DNA of 64,000 nt, from contig NC_088300.1 in assembly GCF_032854445.1 (NCBI RefSeq), positions 62,410,984 through 62,474,983 on the forward strand, given 5' to 3'. The notes beneath the pieces were generated by a model. That model worked only from the letters and a program-made list of their open reading frames with translations, did no database searches and was not told the origin of the DNA. Shown piece after piece: positions 10,657 to 22,467 of this stretch. A program made the translations under genes and the position numbers. Every line of letters begins with the position of its first letter. Position 1 is the first letter of the stretch. The stretch is from Liolophura sinensis. Taxonomy: Eukaryota > Mollusca > Polyplacophora > Chitonida > Chitonidae.

Positions 10657-11062
10657 CTTTAACACCCTGTAATTTATGCTGGTGGTGTGTTGCCTCTCAG
10701 CCAGTGAGAGTCGTTAAAACTGCCGGCTTGTTCGTGTAAACTCGGAACCTACGTCCAACATTCCGGTTTCCCGATCGTCAAACGGAAACCGAACTGTACT
10801 GTTCGCTACTTTCTGGGAAGAAGAGTTCTACCGGAAATGTACGAAAAGCACTTCAGCGGTTTCCGACGCCAATTCTCCTCCTAACACAGAAGACTTCAGG
10901 ACTAGTTGTTATGCAAATGGAGTCGCCCACAGCGGATTTTGGCGCTGACTTTATTTGTACTTTATCAACTTGAGGTACATATTAGAATTTTTTATGGCAT
11001 GCACCTGCGAGGGAATACATACTCTTTTCAATGGTATTTGATTGATATTTAAATTTTCTTCT
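10497..11062 (-). mobile_element. Element D, copy 1 (inserted in A1)
   Basis: This 566-bp segment matches 50027-50590 in inverse orientation along its whole length. Its ends are inverted repeats (AGAAGAAAACTTTAAA against AGAAGAAAATTTAAA). It is flanked by CCTTAA (10491-10496) and CCTTTAA (11063-11069), a plausible 6-8-bp target duplication. A2 (near 13632), A3 (near 15175) and A4 (near 19205) continue without it, giving empty sites. The interior is more GC-rich than the flanks and carries a short ATG frame. A hAT-like non-autonomous element would fit the duplication length, but no superfamily-specific terminal motif settles it. Confidence 0.72.
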
Positions 11063-11282
11063 CCTTTAACAAATATACAAACTTCGGAATCTGAAAAATC
11101 AAGCCGCTGGTAAGATTTGTATGTATATGTCAAGGTAATGTTATCATGATCTAATTGGTAGGAAATGCTGTTAACCAACCGTCTCAGGTATGGTTTTATA
11201 TATGTAAATTCTGAGATACAAATACATTTATCGTTTATACTGCTCCGCTGGTATGCGTATAGGCTATGTCTAACTATTCAAA

Positions 11283-11375
11283 TATATGCCCGGTTTCCTC
11301 CCATTATAATTATGGCCGCCGTTGCATTAGTGAAATATTCTTGAGTACGACGTAAAACAGCAAATAAATAAATAT
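11283..11375 (+). mobile_element. SINE family A, 3' end only
   Basis: A short tail fragment ('cggtttcctcccat..ggccgcc..gtgaaatattcttgagtacgacgtaaaaca' then AAAT repeats) lies within A1. The same fragment is at 14192-14278 in A2, so the insertion predates duplication of these units. Confidence 0.8.
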
Positions 11376-13849
11376 TCAAATACATGAATGTACGAGCTGA
11401 GAACGAGCGTAGGGCCAGAGAATCATGTTCAGGCCTTGTATTGCCGCTCTGATCATACCAACGACAGGCTTACACCGAGAAGACTCACATGGAATTGGAT
11501 ACGACCAAGGAGAACAGTGATTAGAGAACACAATGGGCAGTATATGGGAAGTACTGCCAGGTGAATACAGTATAGAAAAACAACGCGAAAGGAGGGAGAA
11601 ATGTAGTGTTGATAAGGTTAAGCCAGATATATGAGTTGTGAATGGTTTTAACTAATGCATTTTAAAAATGTTTATCTTGTTTGATGTCTGTCTGTTTTTA
11701 TCATATGCGTGAATGTGTAATCATCATAACTTGCCCTTCGTCGTTGTTTGCGTACCCAATGTTTTGGAGGCCGCTGTTAACGTTGATTTTTATCTACTGT
11801 TGTCTTCCGTGCTACGAACACTAAATATAGACACTTGTCAAAATGGAGCTCTTGCACTTCAAGCTGACTTTCGATAATTCTGGTTATGTTTTGAGATAAA
11901 TCCAATACATGCACACTGGTTAAGTATACTTTCATACACTTAACATATACAGCCGTATCGCGTCACTCTGTATTAGTGCTATAACATGATATAAAATGCC
12001 AACTGAGTGCAGACCTCATGATTGCTGTCGCACGGTATACACTTTTCTAGTCTTCTTGGATTTCTGCAAACCCTGTCAAACGTGTCAGTTTACCAGAAGT
12101 CGTTTGAGTAGAATCGATTTTCAGGACGCTGCAATAAAGCACCCAGCCAAAAACAACAACCGCGGCCACCCTTTGATGAGTCGATTCCTTCACCCTTTGT
12201 GACGATTCTCAGAACCGCACAGATCAATTACAGATGTCTGACAGAAGACATTAACTTGGTCCGACCACAGACCCCAAAATAACATTTGGATGATTGACTT
12301 ATCTCATACATTTTCATTTAATATGGTCTGTTTAGATTATAAGAGGGTTGAAATGGTCAGGCGAAATCATAGGCGGCTTTACGGATTGTGGTGATTGCGG
12401 CTTATGGCCACTTCTGGGGTTGTGTGAGCCTGTAAGTCCATGTTATTGTGATAATTGAGACGTGATTGCAGTTGGATTGCTGCAAATGGTACTTAGTTAT
12501 TACACTAGCCCGATTGTAGTCGGGAATCTCAGCGATATCGTAACGCCCACAAAGTTACTAGGCGTTAAAGGGAGCTCATATTTGTTCACTGCAAATAAGA
12601 ACAATTATATTAAGATGTCCACCTTGTTCGCACTAAGCAGTTATCAAAGGCATGTTTATGACGCTGTGATAACTGTATAGCTCGACCACAATAAATGACT
12701 GTGTCTGGAGCTCGTAGACACATAGACGTATACCCTTTATTTATCTTCAGTTTACGGGAGAATGATGCTGCATCTCCTAGCAGGGAATCTGAACTTTGGT
12801 ACACAGACTGATCATTAGCGAATTCGCCAGCTTGTGGTAAAACCAACAGAGGGTGGCATGAAGTAGCCTAGGAGGAAAGTACTAGGTGGAAAACAGAGCC
12901 GTCAAGCGTACCAAAAAACGAATGCCACTGGGTAGACATATTGCACTATCAGCTCACTCATAAACCGAGTATGCCAAAGACATGTGGGATATAGACTTTG
13001 GGAACATTGTCATTTATCAACACACATGTTTGGCCTTCCTAGATAATGTTTTGGCGGGATATTTATAAGATCAGCGTTCAATTAGTCTTAACAAAGAGTT
13101 ATTGGGTATATCAGGCTGTGTGAAATTGGGCAGCCAAAGTGATATATCTGAGATAAATTAGAGTTTGACACAACACAGTGTGAAGGGCCCGGTGGACAGC
13201 TGGGTACAAACAAACAAACCCAAGATGCTCCCGGATTTATCAATACCAATATTAACATGCAGTAAAGATGAGGCAAATGGGGACCTGGCTTCTGTCATGC
13301 TCTGTTACGATCTGTCACAATCCATTACGTATTATTTGTTCGGAAATTTCCAACGTGCCTTGGTAGATATAACGTTAACATAACAGCATAATTAACAATT
13401 ATCGGCCTCTTTTCTGGTAGTAAATTTGGAGATTTGTTTGTACCCAACAGATGTAGATCAGGGTAACACTGTGAGAGAATGGGAGTTGTATTTCAGGCAA
13501 TCTAGCTGCATCGGGATTCACTTCCACTCTTTTTTTAGTTCCCTCTCTAGGAACAACTTAACAAATTTCAGAATTTATATATTGGAGTATATTTTATTAT
13601 TAAATACAGATTCAAATCTCTGAGGGTTTACCGTAACAAATTGACGAGCTTTGGAATCTGAAAAATCAAGCCGCGGTAAGATTTGTATGTATATGTCAAG
13701 GTAATGTTATCATGATCTAATTGGTAGGAAATGCTGTTAACCAATCGTCTCAGGTATGGTTTTATATATGTAAATTCTGAGATACAAATATATTCATCGT
13801 TATACTCCTCCGCTGGTATGCGTATAGGCTATGTCTATGTCTAACATCA

Positions 13850-14176
13850 AAGATGTTGGTTTCCAAAATGTTCCTGTGATCTCATCCCCATCGGTTATCC
13901 GTTTCATTTTCACTTATTGACAGCTATCAGTCAAATGGTTTCATTATACAGTTCCATGGTTTCTACCAGAAGTCTTTCAGCTTGATCAGTGGCCACACCT
14001 AGTGGGTGGAGCTCCTAGAGCTCTGTCCCTCTGACTGGATCTTTTTTTATTTACATGGACATTGACATGAATGCTACAGTGCTGTTTTTGAATATTAAAT
14101 GTGTTTTGTACATAGTGAGTTATTGTTACTTGTTTTCAGACTTCAATGAACCCTGATCTGTTATGACGCCTCAAGT
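13850..14176 (+). mobile_element. 327-bp insertion private to A2
   Basis: A1 reads 'ctatgtctaac' directly into 'aatatatgcc'. A2 has 327 extra bases between these, bounded by ATCA at 13846-13849 and 14177-14180. It has no inverted termini, no long frame and no resemblance to the SINE families here. It may be a short retroposon or a filler insertion. Confidence 0.5.
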
Positions 14177-14191
14177 ATCACAATATATGCC

Positions 14192-14278
14192 TGGTTTCCT
14201 CCCATTGTAATCATGGCCGCCGTCGCATTACTGAAATATTCTTGAGTACGACGTAAAACAGGAAGTAAATAAATATTC
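14192..14278 (+). mobile_element. SINE family A, 3' end only
   Basis: This is the A2 counterpart of the fragment at 11283-11375, inherited through unit duplication rather than inserted separately. Confidence 0.78.
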
Positions 14279-14429
14279 AAATATATGAATGTACGAGCTG
14301 AGAACGAGCGTAGAGCCAAAGGATCATGTTCAGGCTTTGTATTGCCTCCCTGATTATACCAACGACAGGCTTACACCGTATTTATCATATACGTGAATGT
14401 GTAATCATCATAACTTGCCCTTCGTCGTT

Positions 14430-17400
14430 AGCCTCAGAGGAAAGTACTAGGTGGAAAACCGAGCCGTCGTGCGTCCAAAAACGAAAGTCACTGGGTAGAC
14501 ATATCACATATATCAGCCCACGCCAAATCGAGTGTTCCCAAGACATCTTGGGACCTTAGACATGGGAACTTCGTCATATATAAACACACCTAGGCCTTGG
14601 TGGGTCAGGTTGTGGCGGGACATTATAGAGATCAGCGTTCAATAAGTGTGAACAGACAGTTATCGAAAATAACAGGTTGTATGATATTGGGCAGCCAAAG
14701 TGATATATCTGAGGTGAATTAGGGAGCGTGAAGGCCAGCTGGGTACAAAGAAACCAACTCAAGATACTCTCGGATTTATCAATACCGGTACCAATATTAA
14801 CATTCAGTAAGATGAGGCGAATGAGGACCTGGGTTCTGACACGCTCTGTTACGATCTGTCACCGTCCATTAGATATTATTTCTTTGGAAATTTCCAACAT
14901 GCATTGGTAGATATAACGTTATAATAATTAATAATTAACGACCACTGTCCTGGGAGTAGATTTGGTGACTCAAAATATAGTTACTAGTAATATGTAGATA
15001 ATGGCAACACTGAAAGAATCGGAGTTGTATTCCAGGCAATCTGGGTGAATGGGCATTCTGACCCAGGCTTTTTAAAGTTCCTAAACTAGAAACAAGCTTA
15101 CACATGTAAGAATTTATATATTGGAATACACTTTATTACTAAATACAAATCCAGATCTGTGAGGGTTTTACTTTTAAAAACTTGATTAAGCTTCGGTATC
15201 TGAAAAATCAAGCCGCTGGGAAGATCTGTATCCATATATTAACACAATGTTATCATGATTTAATAGGTAGGAAATGCTGTTAACCAGCTGTTTCGGGAAT
15301 GGTATTCTGAAGTACATAAAGATTTATCATTTATCTTGCTTTGAAAAAAGCTATTCAAATATATAATGTGAGGTTCATCCTGCTCTCCATTTCTTGATCC
15401 AATCGTCTCTTTCCTCAAGATTTCCAAAGTATATCTGTCTCCCTGGTTCGTGCGATAGGAGGAATTATCATGATATCAATATTACTCTGATGTCATGGTT
15501 GAGGGATTTACGCATACCGGGGTTTGAAATCGGGGTCTCCTGACCTGAAATGGAGCAGAAAAAGACAAAGGGAACTTCTTGTAAGCTATTGCGGGTAGAG
15601 ATACAAAAAGGAGATCGTCTCAGTTGGGTTTGGACAATCTTTGGATAATGGTTGAGAAGGCAAAGAAACATCGTAGATTCAATCTGTCGTATTTATGCGG
15701 GTTGTCAGAGAGCGGATGTTCTCTCAATATGTTTGTCTGGCAGCGGTATGTTAACAGAGCGGCAACGCCAGGCCTTTCCCATCCACCACTAGCTAAAAGT
15801 TGAACTTGCGGAGGAACTATGTTTCGTCTAGCGTTTATTTAAATCTTCTTTTTATCCGAACATGACCAATAATTAGATGGTATAAGATTTATTGAGGGAA
15901 CTTGTGTCATTGCCCCACCAGAGCAGTCCAGCAAATAATTGAAGTCTGGGAGGGTCAGTGGATGAGCAGACATAGACTGTAGGGTGGAAATTGATTCCTT
16001 TGTCGGTGCGGCGTAATCCTATTGCGTTAGCCATACAGTAGGCTATGTGTGTCGTGAACGGGAATATACGAGTTGAGAGCGAGCTTATGGCCAGTCGTGC
16101 CTCTGTCCAGAGGATCACGTTCAGGCCTTGTACTGCCTCCCCGATGATACCAACGACAGGCTTACACTGAGAGGTCCCAGATGGAATTGGATACGACCGT
16201 GGGGAACAGTAATTAGAGAACACAATGGGCAGTGTATGGGGATTACTGCCAGATCAATAGAAGAAAAAACAAATTGAAAGATATAAGATACCAGAGATTA
16301 TACCATTAAGCCATATATGAAAACGGTAAAGAGCTTTAACCAACGCAACCGATTCAAAGGAAATAATATTATTAAAAAGAAATATTTATTGTCGTAGTTA
16401 AGCCATCGGAGGTATGTAGTAGCATATAGATATTGGTCATGGCTGAAAGCGTCATTAATGTAGCTGTTATCTTCTGCCATTAAGGGGAAAGATATAATGT
16501 TTCATATGGTTATGTTAAAATTGTTTTATGTTATGTACGTACAGTAAATAAGCGCGATATTCGAATTTAGGTTCGTACTTTGCAAGTATGCGTAAAACAT
16601 TGCTTGAAGGTTTGTCAGCTATGCACTGCATGATTTCGAGAGATAAGTCATCCAACTTCCTATCGTATGTGTCTACAAGGTACCGGAAGTACTTACGTGT
16701 TGGAATGCGCAGATGGATAAGCGTCAACATTGTATATAAGCAACCAGATATAAAATGTAGGGTGCCGTTGATGCAAATCCAAGACAGACAATCCCGAAGT
16801 CTGTTACCCTGACTCTCACGGTTCCGTAGGAATCAGTGCAATGGTCAGAAGTAAAATTTAAGTGGTATTTTCGTTGACACATTTCAAGTTCTGTCATAGT
16901 GAGTTAAAATAAAACCGCGGCCGAAGTAACATGTTAAGTGGCTGCACGTGATATCAAGTTTCAAAAGCTGTAAACAATTTTTATTATAAGGCTTGACTTG
17001 TGTTTAGGTGAAGGGCCTGCTTAAAGTGATATGGTTTCCAGATTCATATAATCTTTTACTAATTCTTCTAATATTATCAATGTGTTTTCGATTAGGTGGA
17101 TTTGGTGGATATGTCCCGATAATATCAAACAAGGGGTTGAATAGAAAGCCAGCAATGTTGTATTTGTATGTCTGTCAGTCAAAAGGACAATAAAAGGTAA
17201 CACTGCTATGCAACAGCACCATAGTAAGTGCATTGTGAACGTGCAAGTCAATCCTGCTGCCATTACCAATAATTGTATACATATTTATATACACGCTTTA
17301 GTATAAATGACAGCAGCGACATGCAAACCTTTTGACCTCTTTGCCAAATTGCCATTTCTTGCCATATGATGACTTTCAGCCAAATTCCCGTTCACTTTTA

Positions 17401-17860
17401 GATCTCTTGCGATAATACAAATTCTCATTTACCCTCTATGAGTGTATCTTTGATTGTTTCTCCCCTTTTTTGGGTGGGTATATATACCACAAACGCACGT
17501 GATCCCGAAGAGTACTACGACTGCTTTGTAATGGGTCGAAAAATACCTGCACATTATTCCCATTTATGACTTTGCGATATCTTTTTCTAGTCAACCGCTC
17601 TAAAAAGTTAACAGTCATACACAATGGAACGCATGGGTTTTCGACTGAGCAGATCAATGGCTTCGCAGATTTGATTCTTGCTTGTTTACCGGAGGCTTGT
17701 ATTATGCACACATGTGCGTCTTTCCGATTCCGAAAGGTATTCCAGCATACCTAGAAAGATACATAGATAGGACAATCGTGCATTACAATTATAGCACGTT
17801 TTTGTTGACAAACTACAATACTCTTCATAGAGCTGTACACGTGTGAGCCGGAGACGGGCA
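14430..17860 (+). repeat. Family A repeat unit A3
   Basis: It lacks the first third of the unit but carries the later parts: 'ctgaaaaatcaagccgctggg' (15201), 'tttttatccgaacatgaccaataatta' (15848), 'caacgacaggcttacactga' (16151) and a final third (about 16500-17850) shared only with A5. A tRNA-like box-B motif lies on the minus strand near 15516-15540. Open frames at 15873-16223, 16515-16730 and 17021-17269 (all minus) differ from their A4 or A5 counterparts mainly at non-synonymous sites, so I do not call genes. Confidence 0.75.
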
Positions 17861-20800
17861 ATAACGCGCCCGTCAAAAAACAACACTGGTCACCCGTTGA
17901 TCAGTGGATTCCTGCAGTGTTTGTGACCATTCTCAGAACCGGACAGATCAATTACTTTTATCTGAAGGAAGATATTAACATGATCCGAACACAGACCCCA
18001 AAATAACGCTTGGATGACTGACTCATCTCTTATACTTCACTCAATATGGTTTATTCAGATTAGCAGAATCTTGACACGGACAAGTGAAATTATAGCCCGC
18101 TTTACGGGTTTTCGGGATTGAGGCTAATGGCCACTTCTGGGGTGATGTGTTCCATTACGTGCGCGTCATTGTGACAATTGAGGCGTTACAAAAGTTGGAT
18201 TGCTGTTAATGGTACAGGGTTACTCCACTAGCCTGGTCGGAGTTCGCTCCATGGAAATGTTAACAATGGTATATTAACATCCACAAAGGTGCAAGACGTC
18301 AGAGCGAGCTCATATTTATTCCAGATAAGAACATAATAGTAAGACATCGTGCTGGTATATTTCTGACATTGGCATAAACACGATTTGAGTACAATAAATG
18401 GCTGTCTGGAGCTAGTAGACACACAGATATATGAACGTCCATTTACCTTCGGCTTACCGTACAGTGGTGCTACTTTTCTTAGCGAGGGTCTAAACATTGG
18501 AACGTAGACTGGTCATTAGCGAAATTCACCAGCTAATAGTAAAACCAACAGAGATGGTATAAATTAGTGAGAGATGAATGTGTACCCTATAAAGTACTTG
18601 GTGGAAAATAATCGAGGGTCATGGGACAGATGTAGCCAATGGCATCTGGGGATGTACATATAGACATGGGAATGTTCAATTCGTCTTGATTAGCGAGCAA
18701 AACGCGCTGTACGAAACTAGGCAGTTATAATAATTTATTCGAGGTAATTTATCGTTTGACAAAACACAGCTTGAAAGCTCTTGCGACCAGCTGTGTACAA
18801 ACTGCCCGACCCAAGACTGTCTCGGATTTATCAACACCAATAACGTCTAGTAAAGATGTCGCGAATGGGAACCTGTCTTGTTTCGCGCTCTGTTTCAAAT
18901 TCCTTTAGATTTCATTTCTTCGGATATTTCCCACATGCGGAGGTAAAATATTACGCCAATATAACCGAATAATTAATGATTTACAGTCACTGTCCCGGTG
19001 ATAAGGTTTGGAACTGGAATATATTCAGCAGAGGCGGTGGGGGCAACACATTTAGAGGATGGGAGTCGTATTTCAGGCAATCTTGCTGCATTGGGATTCA
19101 GATTCATTTTAAAGCATCGCAAAGCAGGGGGCACTGAACATAGTTAAAAATTGTTATAGTAAAATATACATCTTTTTACCAAATGGAAATTTAAATTTCT
19201 CAGGATTTACTATTGAAAATCTGCTAAACTTTGTAAGCTGGTAAAATCAAGCAGTTGTTACATTCTGAATGTATAAATTAAGGTTTTAAATGGTTGCAAA
19301 TGTCGTGGTAACCAACCGTTTTGCGTGTGGTTTGATAGACAGACCCTGTGAGGTAAAAAATATATTCATGATTTGTCCGAAAAACACATTTGACCGGGTT
19401 ATCTGTATGTCCTACCACTTCACATGTATGAATGTAACTTTTGGTTGAATACAAACTTTTATTAGCATCTTACTCTCTCCACTCAATCGCCTTTTTCCTG
19501 CAGTGTTTTCTTACTTGTATGCATCGTGTGAACAACGACATCAAACCGGCTGTAACTCGGATGTAATGGTTGAAGAATTTACTCTGTTGGTTACACCGGG
19601 ATTTGAACACGGGTTTCCTGATCGAAATTGAGATCTGAAGCTGAAAGTAAATTATTTGTATAAACTCTGAAAAGCTACTTTTTTTGTTACAAGTAGTTAC
19701 GTGCATGGTATATATCCTAATACATCCTTATATGGAAATGGTGAAGAGAAAAGACCTTCACCCAAACCCAAGTTTGAGTAGCAGTTGGATAATGGTTTTA
19801 GAGGCCGAGAAATCGCATATTCAATCGGTCATTTTTATACGGCTTGTCAGAGAGCGGATGTTCCCTCAATATGTCTGTCTGGCAGGGGAATGTATAGAGT
19901 GCATCAAAGATGGACCATTCTCTTCATCACTACCTGGACTTTGAACTTTCAGAGGAACTATGTTTCGCCTAGTGCTCATTGAAATCTTCTTTTTATCCGA
20001 ACATGACCAATAATTAGGTGGTATACGATTTATTAAGGGTACTTGTGTCGTTGCCTGAGCAAAGCAGTTCACCAAATAATTGAAGTCGGAGAGGGTCAGT
20101 GGATGACCAAGCCATAGCATGTAGCGTGGAAATTGATTCCTTTGTCCGTACGTCGTAATCCTGTTACGTTAGCCATAGTGTTAGCTGTGTGTGTCGTGAA
20201 CGGGAATGTATGAGTTGAGAACAGTCGGTCAGTGGTGCCTCTGTCCAGAGGATCATGTTCAGGATTTGTACTGTCTCGTTGATCATACCAACGACAGGCT
20301 TACACTGAGACGGCTCAGGTGGAATTGGATACGACCAAGGAGAACAGTGATTAGAGAACACAATGGGCAGAGGATGGGGATTATTGTCAGATCAGTGGAA
20401 GAAAAAAATGTGAAAGGTAAAAAGGAATGAAGTGATTACAACGATAAGCTAAATATTGAAAATCGAAGATATCGTGACATACATGTATTCATCACATGCG
20501 TCAATGTGTAATCAATCATTGTTTTTGGCATGTAATGTTTTTGGACGGCACAGTTAACGTTGTTTTCTGTTTTACCATTGTCTTCGACCACTAAACATGG
20601 ATAGCTGTCAAAACGGACCTGATATAGCGTTGGCTGATTATGCAAACAAATCAATCCAAAAGATGGTCAAACAAAATTACAACACCAGATGATTCTGATT
20701 ACAACGTTTTACACAAAATCTCAATACAATTACACTGGTTAAGTATATTTACATTAACTTATATACAGCCCTGTCGCGTCAATTTGTATGTAAGTGCGAT

Positions 20801-20960
20801 ATCATGAGCTACACTGCCAACTCAGATCAGTTCCCCTGGTTGTTGTTGTTGCGGTACATACTTTTTTTATTGCTATGTGAACAACTGCCGTCAGCTTCTA
20901 AATTTAGCTTGCCACTGTTTACATATGCTGAGTTCAGGGCCCGCTGTCTGTCTCTACTTT

Positions 20961-20975
20961 AGAATGTTCCAGAAT
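20961..20975 (+). promoter_or_regulatory. Heat-shock element 1 (perfect trimer)
   Basis: AGAATGTTCCAGAAT is three alternating inverted nGAAn units with no mismatch, the canonical HSF1 trimer site. It lies about 73 bp upstream of the LTR TATA box. Confidence 0.75.
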
Positions 20976-21009
20976 ACGCTCAGTTCGGGCCTGTTTGTTT
21001 ACAACAAGT

Positions 21010-21024
21010 GTTCAGGAATTTTCT
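21010..21024 (+). promoter_or_regulatory. Heat-shock element 2 (perfect trimer)
   Basis: The bases gTTCagGAAttTTCt give TTC-GAA-TTC units at exact 5-bp phasing. The site is one base from the next element, so the two form a near-continuous six-unit array. Confidence 0.75.
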
Positions 21025-21025
21025 T

Positions 21026-21040
21026 ATTCTAGAAAATTCC
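21026..21040 (+). promoter_or_regulatory. Heat-shock element 3 (perfect trimer)
   Basis: The bases aTTCtaGAAaaTTCc give TTC-GAA-TTC at exact phasing, seven bases upstream of the TATA box. Confidence 0.78.
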
Positions 21041-21047
21041 ACTAGTC

Positions 21048-21054
21048 TATATAA
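21048..21054 (+). promoter_or_regulatory. TATA box of the solo LTR
   Basis: TATATAA lies immediately 3' of the heat-shock-element cluster. Transcription would be expected to start about 25-30 bp downstream, near 21080. Confidence 0.65.
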
Positions 21055-21507
21055 GACCTATGAAAACAGGTCAAAGGAGGGAAAAGGAGAATTATTGAGA
21101 GTTTTGGATGCTTTCGCTGTGTGTTACTTTAGTAGGCCTTTTGTGCTGAATTTTGGTGTCTTTATAGCCTCTGGCTTTGTTATATCATATCTCCACTTGT
21201 TCAGTCTGAACTTGTATATTTAATTTGTGCTCTTGTGTACCCAGTGCTTATTAGTACACGGACCCTGTCAGTGGAATTTTGTGTATATTTCGTCATACAC
21301 TCAGTTATACTGTGGATTTTCCCTCTTGTGAATATTTGCCTCTGTGAATTTTTAAGCATTGTGGAGTATATACGTCCGTATGGACTTGACACCGTTGTAC
21401 ATGTTTCATCCACACTTTAGTATTTGTATAGATATTGCTATCCTTTCTTGATAAACTTAAGTACTTTAGTATTTGTAAAAGTCTTGTTATCTGTTCTTGT
21501 TAAAACT

Positions 21508-21528
21508 AATAAATTGTTGTAAAATAAA
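21508..21528 (+). terminator. Polyadenylation signals in the solo LTR
   Basis: Two AATAAA hexamers (about 21508 and 21523) are followed by a GT/T-rich stretch, as expected for an LTR R region. Confidence 0.5.
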
Positions 21529-22467
21529 ATTTGCTGGTTTTGGTTACTTTTTTGTGCGGCTAAACTGTCGTGTATTTCGAACAAGCCGTCTCTTTACAAT
21601 ACAGACAGTTTGGGTCGTAACATTATCCTACCTGAACATCTATACACCCTGTCAATTTTCCACGAATCGCGTGATCTGAAAAACAGGGTATAATCGATCT
21701 CTTTTTTTAGATTCCGAAGCAAATCGTTGCTTACGAGAACCCATATGCTCTTTCAATTTATTGGATATTCAGGAGATTACAATAACGCAGCCGTCTAAAA
21801 CAACAAACCCGGTCACTCTTTGGTGAGTACTTCCTTCAACAATTCACAGGACAGCACAGATCAATTACAGATGTCTGACGGAAAGCATTAACTTGATTCG
21901 TTCACAGACCCAAAAAAATAACGTTTGGACATTGACTTATCTCTTATACTTCACTTAATATAGTTTGTTTGGATTAGCAGAATCTTGACACGGACACGCG
22001 AAGTCATAGTGATTGAGGCTAATGTCCTGGGGTCATATGTTCCGTTACGCGCGTGTCATTGTGATAACTGAAGCGTTAGAAAAGTTGGATTGCTGTAAAT
22101 GGTACTTGGTTATTCCACTAGCCTGGTCGGAGTTCGCTCCATGGAAAATCTTAACGATGGTATATTAACATCCACAAAGGTGCAAGACATTAAATCCAGC
22201 TCATATTTACTACAAATAAGAACAATAATAGTAAGACATCGCGTTGTATATATTTGACATTGACATAAACACGTATTGGAGTACAATAAATGGCTGTGTC
22301 TGGAGCTAGTAGACACACAGATATATGAACGTCCATTTACCTTCGGCTTACCGTACAGTGGTGCTACTTTTCTTAGCGAGCGTCTAAATATTGGAAGGCA
22401 GACTGGTCATTAGCGAAATTCACCAGCTGATAGTAAAACCAACAGAGATGGCATAAATTAGTGAGAG

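Larger units (their letters stand above)
8340..12130 (+). repeat. Family A repeat unit A1
   Basis: This is the first of five related units. Landmarks in order are: 'ggattgtcgtggttgagactgatg' (8407); 'cgtctggagctcgtagacacac' (8785); 'attagcgaaatt' (9733); 'agccaaagtgatatatctgagataaa' (10002); 'ctgaaaaatcaagccgctgg' (11091); 'tacgagctgagaacgagcgtag' (11390); 'caacgacaggcttacaccga' (11460); and 'atcatcataacttgcc' (11722). The same landmarks recur in A2-A5. Compared with its sisters, A1 contains element C (8821-9644) and element D (10497-11062) as insertions. It shows frequent stops and frame changes relative to the other copies and no persistent coding frame. The nature of the ancestral unit is unknown. 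Confidence 0.8.
12130..14430 (+). repeat. Family A repeat unit A2 (truncated)
   Basis: The start 'acccagccaaaaacaacaaccg' recurs as 'cgtcaaaaaacaacactgg' in A4 and 'cgtctaaaacaacaaaccc' in A5. A2 follows A1 closely but ends at a junction near 14430, where the sequence jumps back to the 'gcctcagaggaaagtactaggtggaaaa' landmark already seen at about 12865. The last part of the unit is therefore lost through an unequal exchange or deletion. Confidence 0.78.
20871..21622 (+). mobile_element. Solo LTR of an LTR retrotransposon
   Basis: This 752-bp segment begins with TG and ends with CA. It is flanked by the 4-bp direct repeat TTAT (20867-20870 and 21623-21626) and is absent from the matching position in A1 (about 12040). 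It has LTR layout: an upstream U3-like region with heat-shock elements, a TATATAA box (21048-21054) and AATAAA signals near 21508 and 21523. No internal gag-pol region and no second LTR follow, so it is a recombination remnant. The 4-bp duplication and TG..CA ends fit Ty3/gypsy-type integration (family knowledge), but the lineage cannot be fixed. Reading frames of about 70 codons inside it are incidental. Confidence 0.75.
17860..21780 (+). repeat. Family A repeat unit A4, interrupted by a solo LTR
   Basis: Landmarks run from 'caacactggtcacccgttgatcag' (17880) through 'gtctggagctagtagacacac' (18402), 'tttttatccgaacatgaccaataatta' (19990) and 'ctgagacggctcaggtggaattgg' (20306) to the end of the unit. 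It lacks the A3/A5-specific final third and instead ends like A1. The solo LTR at 20871-21622 interrupts it. Confidence 0.75.
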
